Shown here: positions 36,431 to 43,985 of the stretch, one piece after another
How positions within the stretch are numbered: position 1 is the stretch's first letter
How the letters are laid out: each line of letters begins with the position of its first letter
Assembly (NCBI RefSeq): GCF_012272695.1
Contig: NZ_CP050902.1
Coordinates: 3,782,001 to 3,846,000 of the forward strand
Direction: 5' to 3'
Origin: Nocardioides sp. JQ2195
GTDB lineage: Bacteria; Actinomycetota; Actinomycetes; Propionibacteriales; Nocardioidaceae
Length of the DNA stretch: 64,000 nt
The notes under the pieces: generated by a model
What the model saw: the letters and a program-made list of their open reading frames with translations, nothing else
What the model was told of the DNA's origin: nothing
Database searches by the model: none
Translations under genes and position numbers: made by a program

Positions 36431-37612
36431 TCAGGGCAGGGGCGCGGGATACTTGGTGGACTGGTCCATGTCGAGGGCGCGCTGCTTCACGAACGGGTCT
36501 GCCTGGTTGTAGAGCCACGGACGGCCGAACCAGACGAACCCGTCGACCCACTTGCGGGCCTTGGCCCGGTCCCTGTCCGACAGCTGCCACGTCGCAACGC
36601 CCGCGCGGGCGGTGGGCGGGATCCCGAGGGTCACGCACCGCGTCATCGTGGGGGTGGTGCAGGTCCGGGCGTTGTCGGTGATGCCGCCCGGCTCCGACGG
36701 GATCATGTCGCGCCAGTTCGTCGGCACCCCGGACTTGGCGGTGTCGATGATGAAGTGCTTGTCGCCGTAGCCGTCACGACGCAGGATCTTGACGATCCTG
36801 GTCCCGTGACGGATGTTGTCCGACGGCCCGGTGTAGTGGGTCGAGTCCAGGGCGAAGCCTCGCGCGAACTCGATGCCGGTGTGCTCCAGGGTCTGGGCGC
36901 ACATCTCGGGGTCGTTGCCGCTGCCGTTCCCGCACCAGTCGGCGGCACCGGCGTCGATGTAGACGCTGGTGTTGGGCAGCGAGCTCAACAGCTTGGTGCC
37001 ATAGCGCAGCAGACGTCCCGTCAGCTCCCGGTTCGGCACGCACCAGAAGAACGGGCCGTCGGGCTGCATCTCCACCAAGGTGTGGGCGTCGCCGATGCCC
37101 TCGGCCAGGGAGCGCATCCAGCGGCGATAGGCCGAGCGCTCCTCCTTGGTGGGCACCCGACGACATGCCTCCCCGCCCCAGGGCTTCATCCGGAAGACCG
37201 CCAGCTGCACCAGCGCCTCGTCGTCTCCGGCCAGCGAGGAGCGGATGTAGTCACGCACCTTGTCGTCGATCTGGTTCGGGGCGATCCACGAGCCGTACCA
37301 CTTGGTGCGCGGTCGCAGCGCGATGCGACCGATCGCCGCCTTCTCCGCTCCCGTCGCCGCGCGGTACGGCGCCCACACCTGGTCCTGGGGGCCTTGGTAG
37401 ACACCCCACACTCGGCCCGCCAACGGGTTCGACCTGTTCTTCGCGTGTGGCGCCTCGGGGACCTGCCAGACCTCGGTGCTCGGTGTGCCGATGCTGAGGT
37501 CGTCGGACTGCTGGGCGGTGGCACCCGTCGGAGTGCTGAGCAGGGTCGCCGCCAGCAGGGACGAGGCGCCCCACACCAACAGCCTGCTCCGCGCACGCCG
37601 CGAACCGACCAT
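36431..37612 (-). CDS. Secreted glycoside hydrolase family 6-like protein
   Basis: A 393-residue exported protein with signal peptide (MVGSRRARSRLLVWGASSLLAA to TGATA). Start ATG 37612 has GGAGGG upstream. The mature part shows GH6-like patterns: AVFRMKPWGGEACR (in place of the usual YDLPGRDC), SVYIDAGAADWCG, GFALDSTHYTG and HFIIDTAKSG near the C-terminus. GH6 enzymes cut cellulose beta-1,4 links. The missing YDLP motif suggests a different specificity or an actinobacterial subgroup. The conserved Asp residues (YIDAG, IIDTA) remain. Confidence 0.82.
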   Translation of the reverse strand: MVGSRRARSRLLVWGASSLLAATLLSTPTGATAQQSDDLSIGTPSTEVWQVPEAPHAKNRSNPLAGRVWGVYQGPQDQVWAPYRAATGAEKAAIGRIALRPRTKWYGSWIAPNQIDDKVRDYIRSSLAGDDEALVQLAVFRMKPWGGEACRRVPTKEERSAYRRWMRSLAEGIGDAHTLVEMQPDGPFFWCVPNRELTGRLLRYGTKLLSSLPNTSVYIDAGAADWCGNGSGNDPEMCAQTLEHTGIEFARGFALDSTHYTGPSDNIRHGTRIVKILRRDGYGDKHFIIDTAKSGVPTNWRDMIPSEPGGITDNARTCTTPTMTRCVTLGIPPTARAGVATWQLSDRDRAKARKWVDGFVWFGRPWLYNQADPFVKQRALDMDQSTKYPAPLP

Positions 37613-37722
37613 CGCCCAACCCTCCAGAGTCCGCTCGCGCGGCTCCCGTTCGCGCGACCGAACGAAGCCTAACGACGCAGGGCCGGTCCCGGAGGTGGAA
37701 TGACGAAGGTCATCACCCCCGG

Positions 37723-38403
37723 TCATGGGTTCCGGGGACTCAACGCACGAAGTCCCGCCCGGGAGGATCCCTGGGCGGGACTTCGGCCTGGGACCTTCGT
37801 CAGGACCCGTTGGCGGTGGCGGAGGGATTTGAACCCTCGGTGGGTTTGACCCCACACTTCATTTCGAGTGAAGCACCTTCGGCCGCTCGGACACGCCACC
37901 GCCGGAGAGATTACTAGATCTGCCCCGCGAGGCCTAAATCGTCCACACCGGCCCAGGTCAGCACCGCTTGGGTCTGCACGGCTCAGGTCAGCACGGCACG
38001 GTCTGCACGGCTCAGGGCGCACAACGTGCGTCTGCACCGTCAGCGCCACGAGCCGACCCTCGCCGTCCCGCAGCTCGGTCTGCACCACGACCTGGCTGCG
38101 GCCGCGGTGCAGTGGGCGTGCGGTGGCGGTCACCGTGCCGTCCGACACCGCCCGCATCAGCTGGGTGCTGCTCGAGGTCGTCGCGGTCGTCGCACCATCC
38201 GGCAGGCCGAGGAAGGCGCAGGCCGCACCGATGCTGTCGGCCAGGGTCATCAGCGCGCCGCCGTGCATGACGCCCCCCGCCGTGCAGCGGTTCGCCGACC
38301 AGTCGAGGTGTCCGATCACTCGGTCGGCATCGCCGGAGTCGATCACCACGCCGCTGGCATCGGCAAACGGCATGAGACTGACCAGATCGGTGGGTGCACT
38401 CAT
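37723..38403 (-). CDS. PaaI/hotdog-fold thioesterase whose frame runs through tRNA-Ser
   Basis: The first 130 residues from ATG 38403 (MSAPTDLVSLMPFADASGVV) are a hotdog thioesterase with GGVMHGGALMTLADSIG and TVTATARPLHRGRS. Such enzymes hydrolyse acyl-CoA (PaaI/YbdB type). After VQTHVVRPEP the frame should end, but it continues through a repetitive low-complexity stretch and then through the tRNA-Ser on the same strand to a stop at 37723. A TGA lies in another frame immediately after HVVRP, so a one-base shift would restore a normal end. The 3' extension is therefore probably not real protein. It overlaps the upstream membrane gene by four bases (ATGA). Confidence 0.75.
   Translation of the reverse strand: MSAPTDLVSLMPFADASGVVIDSGDADRVIGHLDWSANRCTAGGVMHGGALMTLADSIGAACAFLGLPDGATTATTSSSTQLMRAVSDGTVTATARPLHRGRSQVVVQTELRDGEGRLVALTVQTHVVRPEPCRPCRADLSRADPSGADLGRCGRFRPRGADLVISPAVACPSGRRCFTRNEVWGQTHRGFKSLRHRQRVLTKVPGRSPAQGSSRAGLRALSPRNP
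37749..37784 (-). terminator. Hairpin downstream of tRNA-Ser(CGA)
   Basis: GAAGTCCCGCCC (37749-37760) and GGGCGGGACTTC (37773-37784) are perfectly complementary. The hairpin lies 27 bases beyond the tRNA 3' end on the minus strand. It also lies inside the open frame that runs on from the thioesterase gene. Confidence 0.82.
37811..37900 (-). tRNA. tRNA-Ser (anticodon CGA)
   Basis: A class II tRNA on the minus strand. Acceptor GGTGGCG pairs with CGCCACC, the discriminator is G, and CCA is encoded. The loop CTCGAAA has anticodon CGA for UCG. The long variable arm is present. The T arm has GGTTCAAATCC. Confidence 0.96.
37953..38020. repeat. Short imperfect repeats at the thioesterase 3' end
   Basis: Words such as GCTCAGGTCAGCACGG and GGTCTGCACGGCTCAGG recur two to three times between about 37953 and 38020 on the + strand, after the expected end of the thioesterase. 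They are imperfect and irregularly spaced. They may have arisen with the loss of the stop codon. Confidence 0.6.
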
Positions 38404-38816
38404 CGCCGGGCCCGCAGCACGACGTACTGCTCGATGGCGAAGGCCGCCACGACGACCGCCTGCACGAGGCACCAGACCAGGCCGATGCCGGTCAACGAGA
38501 GCAGCCCGAACGCGACAGCGACGGACCCGACCACCCATGCTGCGTTGCCGACCACCACCTCCCGGGCGAGCCCGGTGGGCACCGGATCACGGGTGCCGAT
38601 CCAGGCCAGGGCGCCCGCCCAGACCAGGAGTACCGCGCCGAGAATCTCGAGGGTCAGGACCGATGGGCCGAGCAGGTCGTCGAGCAGTGTGGCGCCGGCC
38701 AGGTAGGCGACGCCGTTGAGGCCGGAGACGCCGGCGTCGAGGAGCAGCAGCTTCGAGATCAGGGACCGTTCGGCGGTCGTGGTGGACAGGGACTGGGTGT
38801 GGATTCGTGTGTTCAT
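38400..38816 (-). CDS. Four-helix membrane protein, SPW/DoxX-size, unknown
   Basis: A 138-residue integral membrane protein with four helices (LLLLDAGVSGLNGVAYLAG, LEILGAVLLVWAGALAWIG, VVVGNAAWVVGSVAVAFGLL, GLVWCLVQAVVVAAFAIEQYV). It is divergent from the XRE regulator gene and overlaps the thioesterase start by four bases. The pattern of hydrophobic hairpins with a GxxR-rich loop is seen in uncharacterised actinobacterial proteins. The regulator next to it probably controls this pair. Confidence 0.8.
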   Translation of the reverse strand: MNTRIHTQSLSTTTAERSLISKLLLLDAGVSGLNGVAYLAGATLLDDLLGPSVLTLEILGAVLLVWAGALAWIGTRDPVPTGLAREVVVGNAAWVVGSVAVAFGLLSLTGIGLVWCLVQAVVVAAFAIEQYVVLRARR

Positions 38817-38860
38817 GGCCCCAACGGTGGCCCGGCGGTGGAGGCTTGTCGATGACGTCG

Positions 38861-38883
38861 GAGGTAATGGAGCCCACTACCTC
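38861..38883. promoter_or_regulatory. 23-bp dyad operator between divergent genes
   Basis: The half-sites are GAGGTAATGG (38861) and CCACTACCTC (ending 38883). The outer six bases GAGGTA/TACCTC match perfectly and most other differences are transitions. It lies in the 78-base interval between the XRE regulator and the membrane protein/thioesterase operon. That is the usual place for autoregulation and control of the divergent operon by the adjacent regulator. Confidence 0.65.
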
Positions 38884-38894
38884 GCTCGGCCACA

Positions 38895-39695
38895 ATGGAC
38901 GTCATGACGATGACCCAAGCGCGTCCGGGTGCCGGCGGAGTCGGCGTGCTCCTCAAGGACTGGCGGCAACGTCGCCGCCGCAGCCAGCTCGAGGTCTCCA
39001 ACCAGTCGGGCATCTCCACGCGACACCTGAGCTTCGTCGAGACCGGTCGCTCCCGACCCAGCCGCGACATGGTGCTGCGCATCGCCGACCAGCTCGAGGT
39101 GCCGCTGCGGGAACGCAACACCCTGCTGCTCGCGGCCGGCTACGCCCCGGCGTACGACGAACGCACCCTCGCGGACGACGACATGTCAGCCATCCGCGAG
39201 GCGCTCGACCTGATCCTCACCGGCTATGCGCCCTACCCCGCGCTGGTCGTCGACCGGGACTGGAACCTCGTGCAGGCCAACGCGGCGGTGGCTCCGCTGC
39301 TCGAGGGCGTGGCGCCAGAGCTGCTCGAGGCACCGGTGAACGTGCTGCGCCTGAGCCTCCACCCGGATGGGATGAGCAACCGGATCGTCAACCTGGCCGA
39401 GTGGCGGGGCCACCTGCTCGACCGACTGGCCCGCGAGCACGCGGTGACCGGGTCGACCTCGACGAGGGCACTGCACGACGAGCTGCTGGACTATCCGGGC
39501 GGGATCTCGCATCCCCCGCCGGACGGACGGATCGCCGTGCCGATGCGCCTGCGCACCGACGCCGGAGAGCTCTCGTTCATCAGCACGGTCACCACCTTCG
39601 GCACTGCTGTGGACATCTCGGTCGCCGAGCTCACCGTCGAAGCTTTTCTCCCGGCCGATGCGGCGACCGCTGCCGCGCTACGGGGCCGGGACTGA
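38895..39695 (+). CDS. XRE-family transcriptional regulator with MmyB-like ligand domain
   Basis: A 266-residue regulator. The N-terminal helix-turn-helix spans about residues 15-75 (LLKDWRQRRRRSQLEVSNQSGISTRHLSFVETGRSRPS). The C-terminal part (about 90-266) is the PAS-like MmyB ligand-binding domain (YPALVVDRDWNLVQANAAVAPLLEGV, LRLSLHPDGMSNRIVNLAEWRGHLLDRL). Fatty-acid or acyl-like ligands are known for related proteins. Starts at 38895, 38904 or 38910 are all possible (MDVMTM). Its stop codon abuts a 22-bp repeat array. Confidence 0.9.
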   Translation: MDVMTMTQARPGAGGVGVLLKDWRQRRRRSQLEVSNQSGISTRHLSFVETGRSRPSRDMVLRIADQLEVPLRERNTLLLAAGYAPAYDERTLADDDMSAIREALDLILTGYAPYPALVVDRDWNLVQANAAVAPLLEGVAPELLEAPVNVLRLSLHPDGMSNRIVNLAEWRGHLLDRLAREHAVTGSTSTRALHDELLDYPGGISHPPPDGRIAVPMRLRTDAGELSFISTVTTFGTAVDISVAELTVEAFLPADAATAAALRGRD

Positions 39696-39793
39696 TTGTT
39701 CACGCATCAAGAACTGACGGTTCGCCCGTCAAGAATCGCCCGTTCGCGCGTCAAGAATCCACCGTTCGCGCATCAAGAATCGCCCGTTCGCGC
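39692..39793 (-). repeat. 22-bp repeat array R4 (four units plus a partial)
   Basis: Units at 39772-39793, 39750-39771, 39728-39749 and 39706-39727, plus a partial to 39692, in the orientation of the convergent tadA gene. The core on the minus strand is CGAACGGGCGATTCTTGAC. The first unit encodes the last residues of TadA (RTGDS) and its stop codon (39773-39775). Confidence 0.92.
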
Positions 39794-40240
39794 AGAACGG
39801 AAGAAGGTGTCGAGGAGTGCGGCGGACTCCTCCGCGAGGACGCCGGCGACCACCTCGGGGCGGTGGTTCAGCCGTCGGTCACGCACGACGTCCCAGAGGC
39901 TTCCCACGGCGCCGGCCTTGTCGTCGTACGCCCCGAAGACCAGGCGGTCGAGGCGGGACAGCACGATCGCCCCGGCGCACATGGTGCACGGCTCCAGCGT
40001 CACGACCAGGGTGCAACCGCCCAGGCGCCACTCCCCGCGCGCCCGGGCGGCCTCACGGATCGCGACCACCTCGGCGTGCCCGGTCGGGTCGCCCTCGGCC
40101 TCGCGGGTGTTGCGGCCGCGGCCGATCACCGCACCGGACTCGTCCAGGACGATGGCTCCGATCGGTACGTCGTCCGTCGCCAGCGCGGCGCGGGCCTCGT
40201 CGAGGGCGGCACGCATCGCCGCGTCGTACGCACGTGTCAT
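39773..40240 (-). CDS. tadA: tRNA-specific adenosine deaminase
   Basis: Converts adenosine 34 to inosine in the tRNA-Arg anticodon. The 155-residue protein starts at ATG 40240 (MTRAYDAAMRAAL). The active site is H55-A56-E57 (GHAEVVA), with the zinc ligands in PCTMCAG (C85 and C88). Residues such as LVFGAYDDKAGAVGSL are typical. The C-terminal RTGDS tail is encoded by the first repeat unit of array R4. It lies ten bases after the associated-protein gene, with which it is conserved. Confidence 0.95.
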   Translation of the reverse strand: MTRAYDAAMRAALDEARAALATDDVPIGAIVLDESGAVIGRGRNTREAEGDPTGHAEVVAIREAARARGEWRLGGCTLVVTLEPCTMCAGAIVLSRLDRLVFGAYDDKAGAVGSLWDVVRDRRLNHRPEVVAGVLAEESAALLDTFFRSARTGDS

Positions 40241-40250
40241 CGACGGAGAC

Positions 40251-40733
40251 TCACGCAGTCGTGAGGTCGACCGCGTCGTCGAACGCGGGCCCGAAGCCGA
40301 GGCGGCCGGCAACGTCGGAGAGCATCTCGTCAGGATAGAGGTCGTGGTCGTCGATCAGCAGCCCCATGTCCATCGCGTGCATGCCGAGGTCACCGAGGAT
40401 GTTGAGGTCACCGGCGGGTGCGGAGTCGTCGTCCTCCTCCGGGAAGGGCAGGGCCAGGTGCTCGATGGCGGTGCGCGCCAGCTCCCACTCGTCGGCCGCG
40501 GTGATGTCGGAGAGCAGCACCTGCAGGATCGACCCGTTGACCCGGACGATCAGGAACACGTCCTCGTCGAAGCCGATCAGTGCGATCGTGCCGCCTTCTC
40601 CCGGGAAGCGCCGCAATCCGGAGGCCAGGGTCTCGATGTCCTGGAGCGCCTCGTCGGCCAGCTCCGCCAGCTGCCAGCGACCGTCTTCGCGGTAGGCGGC
40701 CAGGGCGAAGTCGATGTCCAACTCCTCGACCAT
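40251..40733 (-). CDS. tRNA adenosine deaminase-associated protein
   Basis: A 160-residue acidic protein of the actinobacterial family found beside tadA (TIGR03941 type). Start ATG 40733 (MVEELDIDFALAAYREDGRW). Conserved stretches are GTIALIGFDEDVFLIVRV and ILVLLSDITAADEW-like (here LQVLLSDITAADEW). The C-terminal half is rich in Asp. Its exact role is unknown; its gene order with tadA suggests a shared operon. Confidence 0.88.
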   Translation of the reverse strand: MVEELDIDFALAAYREDGRWQLAELADEALQDIETLASGLRRFPGEGGTIALIGFDEDVFLIVRVNGSILQVLLSDITAADEWELARTAIEHLALPFPEEDDDSAPAGDLNILGDLGMHAMDMGLLIDDHDLYPDEMLSDVAGRLGFGPAFDDAVDLTTA

Positions 40734-40834
40734 GAGGCTCCCCTTCGGGTTCACGCGCTCGGATCCAGACTCCAGAGTGACAGAGGTCAGGGGCGGTTCC
40801 AACCCTGTTTCCCCAAACGTCACGCAGACTCGAC

Positions 40835-40840
40835 TAGGTT
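40835..40840 (+). promoter_or_regulatory. Possible -10 box of upp
   Basis: TAGGTT lies six bases before the ATG of upp at 40847, which would give a very short or absent leader. No clear -35 hexamer. Between 40734 and 40846 nothing else is seen. Confidence 0.35.
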
Positions 40841-40846
40841 TTCCCC

Positions 40847-41488
40847 ATGCGTACCCACGTCGTCGACCACCCCTTGGTGGCCCACAAGCTGACCACCCTC
40901 CGCGACCAGGACACCGACAGCCCGACGTTCCGACGCCTGGCCGACGAGCTCGTCACGCTCCTGGCCTATGAGGCGACCCGCGACGTGCGGGTCGACGAGG
41001 TCACCATCCAGACGCCGGTCTCCGGTGCCAACGGGGTGAAGCTCGCCTCGCCGAAGCCCCTCGTGGTGCCGATCCTGCGCGCCGGCCTGGGGATGCTCGA
41101 CGGCATGGTGCGGCTGCTGCCCACCGCCGAGGTCGGCTTCCTGGGCATGATCCGCAACCAGGAGACCCTCGAGGCCTCGACCTACGCCGAGCGGCTGCCC
41201 GACGACCTGTCCGGGCGCCAGTGCTACGTGCTCGACCCGATGCTGGCCACCGGCGGCACCCTGGCCGCGGCGATCCGCTTCCTGACCGAGCGCGGCGCCG
41301 ACCACATCACCGCGATCTGCCTGTTGGTCGCCCCCGAGGGTTGCCAGCGTCTCGAGGAGGAGCTCGCGGACCTCGAGGTGCCGGTCACCGTGGTGACCGC
41401 CGCGATGGACGAGAAGCTCAACGAGAAGGGCTACATCGTCCCCGGGCTCGGCGATGCCGGCGACCGGTTGTACGGCGTCGCGCACTGA
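40847..41488 (+). CDS. upp: Uracil phosphoribosyltransferase
   Basis: Salvages uracil to UMP with PRPP. The 213-residue protein has the type I PRTase features: [26 protein letters not shown], and the PRPP loop [15 protein letters not shown], followed by the C-terminal uracil-binding [15 protein letters not shown]. The length is normal. Monocistronic and convergent with the helicase gene. Confidence 0.97.
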   Translation: MRTHVVDHPLVAHKLTTLRDQDTDSPTFRRLADELVTLLAYEATRDVRVDEVTIQTPVSGANGVKLASPKPLVVPILRAGLGMLDGMVRLLPTAEVGFLGMIRNQETLEASTYAERLPDDLSGRQCYVLDPMLATGGTLAAAIRFLTERGADHITAICLLVAPEGCQRLEEELADLEVPVTVVTAAMDEKLNEKGYIVPGLGDAGDRLYGVAH

Positions 41489-41499
41489 CGCTGGCTTCA

Positions 41500-41580
41500 C
41501 CACGAGACGGGACCCCCCAGAGACCGGGACTACCCACGAGACCCGGACCATCCACGAGACCCGGACCACCCACGCGATTC
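41500..41580. repeat. 17-18 bp tandem repeat after upp
   Basis: About four units related to CCACGAGACCCGGACCAT, with small variation in length (17-18). The last two are nearly identical (41533-41550 and 41551-41568). Located between upp and the helicase gene, which converge. Confidence 0.85.
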
Positions 41581-41608
41581 GTAGCGGACCTCCCGGCCGG
41601 GGCGTCCA

Positions 41609-41636
41609 CCTCCCGGCCGGAATGTCGGTCGGGAGG
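41609..41636. terminator. Hairpin between converging upp and HelD-like genes
   Basis: CCTCCCG (41609) pairs with CGGGAGG (41630-41636), with an inner CCG/CGG extension. ACCTCCCGGCCGG is also repeated at 41588 and 41609. It can serve as a bidirectional terminator for both genes. Confidence 0.6.
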
Positions 41637-41685
41637 TTCCGCTTCGCCCGGAACCCGGTGAAACGGCAGGGGGGTGTGGAGCTGG

Positions 41686-43836
41686 TCAGGAGACGATCGA
41701 GAGCAGCTGCGTGGCGCGGGTCAGCACTACGTAGAGGACCGCGCGGCCGGTCTGGGACTCGTCCTCGATCTCCTGGGGACGCACCACCACGATCCCGTCG
41801 AACTCGAGGCCCTTGGTGTCCAGTCCGGTGAGCACGACGATGCGGTCGTCGCCACTGGGGTTGACGCCGGGGGCAGCGGCGGACGGAGCGTCGTCGGCGA
41901 ACTCGGGCCACGAGGCCAGCCACGCATTCACCTCGGCACGACGCGCGGCCGGCACCACGATGCCGACCGTTCCGGCCACCTCGCCGGAGAGGCGGGCCAC
42001 CTCCGCACGAACCGAGGCCTCCAGGTCGTCGACCGGTCCGAGCACGGTCGGGCCGACCCCGGTCGAACGGACCGCGGTGGGGAGGTCGGCGTCGAGACCG
42101 ACGCGCTCGGCGTAGGCCGCGGCGTACTCGTAGATCTCGGACGAGTTGCGGTAGTTCGTCGAGAGGTGGAAGGAATGCACCTGCTTGCCCTCGAGCGCGG
42201 CGGCGCGGGCCGCGTCGGACTCGGCGGGCACCGGCCAGGACGACTGCGCCGGGTCGCCGACGATCGTCCACGAGGCGGCGCGGCCGCGTCGGGCGACCAT
42301 CCGCCACTGCATCGGGGTGAGGTCCTGCGCCTCGTCGATCAGCACGTGCGCGAACGGGTCGTCCTCGATGCGGTGGGTGGGCGGTCGCCACGACGGACCG
42401 GTCGCGAACTCGCGGTCGGCCGCGGTGGTCAGCTCCTGGAGGTCACCACCGAGGTGGTCGGTGAAGTCGTTCTGCTCACCGGTCTTCTCCGGGACGTCGT
42501 CGAGCGTGTAGCGCGCCTCGTCGAGAAGCGGGATGTCCTCGATCGAGAGGGATCCGTCCCAGCTCTTCAGGAGGGTGGCCTGCTCGTGCTGGCTCAGGAT
42601 CCCGTCGGAGACCCGGGCCAGGAAGTCGGCGTCACGCAGCCACTCGAGCACGGTGGGGGCGGCCAACGGTGGCCACCACCGGAGGGCAAAGGCGAGGAAC
42701 TCGTCGTTGCCGAGCATCTCGTCGTTGAACTCCTCGCGGCCACGGTCGCGGCCACGCTCGCTGCGCACCTGGCGCCACATCGCGTCGAGCAGGGTGGAGG
42801 CCACCTTGGGGATCATCCGGTTGCGGCGTCCCTGCCGGAGCAGGTCCCTGCGGAGCCGACCGAGCAGCTGCCGGTCGAGCCGGATCACGTCGTCGCGGTA
42901 GAACAGGCGGAACTCGTCGGGGGCGCCGGGAATCGCCTGCCGGGCGGCTCGACGGACCACCTCGGCCATCCGCTCGGCGCCCTTGATGTCGGCCACCGCG
43001 GGGTCGTCGTGGCGCGTGGCACGGACCCCGTCCACGACCTCACCGAGGGACCGCAGCGCGACCGCGGTCTCACCGAGGGAGGGCAGCACGCGCTCGATGT
43101 AGCGCATGAAGACTCCGGACGGGCCGACGATCAGCACGCCGCCGCCTTCATAGCGCCGACGGTCGGTGTAGAGGAGGTACGCCGCACGGTGCAGCGCGAC
43201 GACCGTCTTGCCGGTCCCGGGGCCGCCGGAGATGGTGACGACACCCTTGGACGGCGCCCGGATCGCCTTGTCCTGCTCGGCCTGGATGGTGGCCACGATC
43301 GAGTGCATCGAGCGGTCGCGAGCCCGCGAGAGCTGCGCCATCAGTGCACCTTCGCCGACGATCGGGAGGTCGGTCTCCACGGAGTCGTCGAGCAGCTCGT
43401 CCTCGACGCCGACCACGGTGGGGCCGGTGCAGCGCAGCACCCGACGGCGTACGACGTCGTGCGGCTCCGCCGCCGTGGCCTGGTAGAACACCGCGGCCGC
43501 GGGGGCTCGCCAGTCGATCAGGAGCGAGTCGCGGTTGTCGTCGCGCAGCCCGATCCGGCCGACGTAGCGCGGTTCCGGGTCGAGCTCGGGGGTCAGGTCG
43601 AGGCGTCCGAAGACCAGGCCCTCGTGGGCCGCGTCGAGCTGGGCCATCCGCTTGGCGGCCTGGAAGACCATCGCGTCTCGCTCGACGAGGCCGCCCTCAT
43701 GGCCGAGCCGGCCACGGTCGTGTCCTTCGCGGGCCAGTTGTCGAGCCGCAGCCGTGGATGACTCGAGCTGCCGGTAGACCCGGTCGACGAAGGCCTGTTC
43801 GGTGGCGACCTCGCGCTCAGCAACCTCATCGGACAA
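41686..43836 (-). CDS. HelD-like RNA polymerase-recycling helicase (superfamily 1)
   Basis: A 716-residue ATPase of the HelD/HelR type, which removes stalled RNA polymerase from DNA. Start TTG 43836 (LSDEVAEREVATEQAFVD) behind GGGGTGG. It has an N-terminal coiled coil (residues about 1-50, RQLESSTAAARQLAREG), Walker A GGPGTGKTVVALHRAAYLLY (about 208), helicase motif II VLIDEAQDLTPMQW, the SF1 motif VGDPAQSS and VVLTRATQLL near the end. HelR of streptomycetes confers rifampicin tolerance; the rifamycin-associated upstream element was not seen. Confidence 0.9.
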   Translation of the reverse strand: MSDEVAEREVATEQAFVDRVYRQLESSTAAARQLAREGHDRGRLGHEGGLVERDAMVFQAAKRMAQLDAAHEGLVFGRLDLTPELDPEPRYVGRIGLRDDNRDSLLIDWRAPAAAVFYQATAAEPHDVVRRRVLRCTGPTVVGVEDELLDDSVETDLPIVGEGALMAQLSRARDRSMHSIVATIQAEQDKAIRAPSKGVVTISGGPGTGKTVVALHRAAYLLYTDRRRYEGGGVLIVGPSGVFMRYIERVLPSLGETAVALRSLGEVVDGVRATRHDDPAVADIKGAERMAEVVRRAARQAIPGAPDEFRLFYRDDVIRLDRQLLGRLRRDLLRQGRRNRMIPKVASTLLDAMWRQVRSERGRDRGREEFNDEMLGNDEFLAFALRWWPPLAAPTVLEWLRDADFLARVSDGILSQHEQATLLKSWDGSLSIEDIPLLDEARYTLDDVPEKTGEQNDFTDHLGGDLQELTTAADREFATGPSWRPPTHRIEDDPFAHVLIDEAQDLTPMQWRMVARRGRAASWTIVGDPAQSSWPVPAESDAARAAALEGKQVHSFHLSTNYRNSSEIYEYAAAYAERVGLDADLPTAVRSTGVGPTVLGPVDDLEASVRAEVARLSGEVAGTVGIVVPAARRAEVNAWLASWPEFADDAPSAAAPGVNPSGDDRIVVLTGLDTKGLEFDGIVVVRPQEIEDESQTGRAVLYVVLTRATQLLSIVS

Positions 43837-43985
43837 CGCAGGACCACCCCTCGGAGAACACGAACAACAAGCAGGCAACTCTACCTGCCCACGACGGCTC
43901 CGGTTGCAACGACGGTGCACGAACGATGATTCCCGGGAACGGCACCGGTCTTCATGTCGTCGTCCAACTCACACAGGAGTTCATC

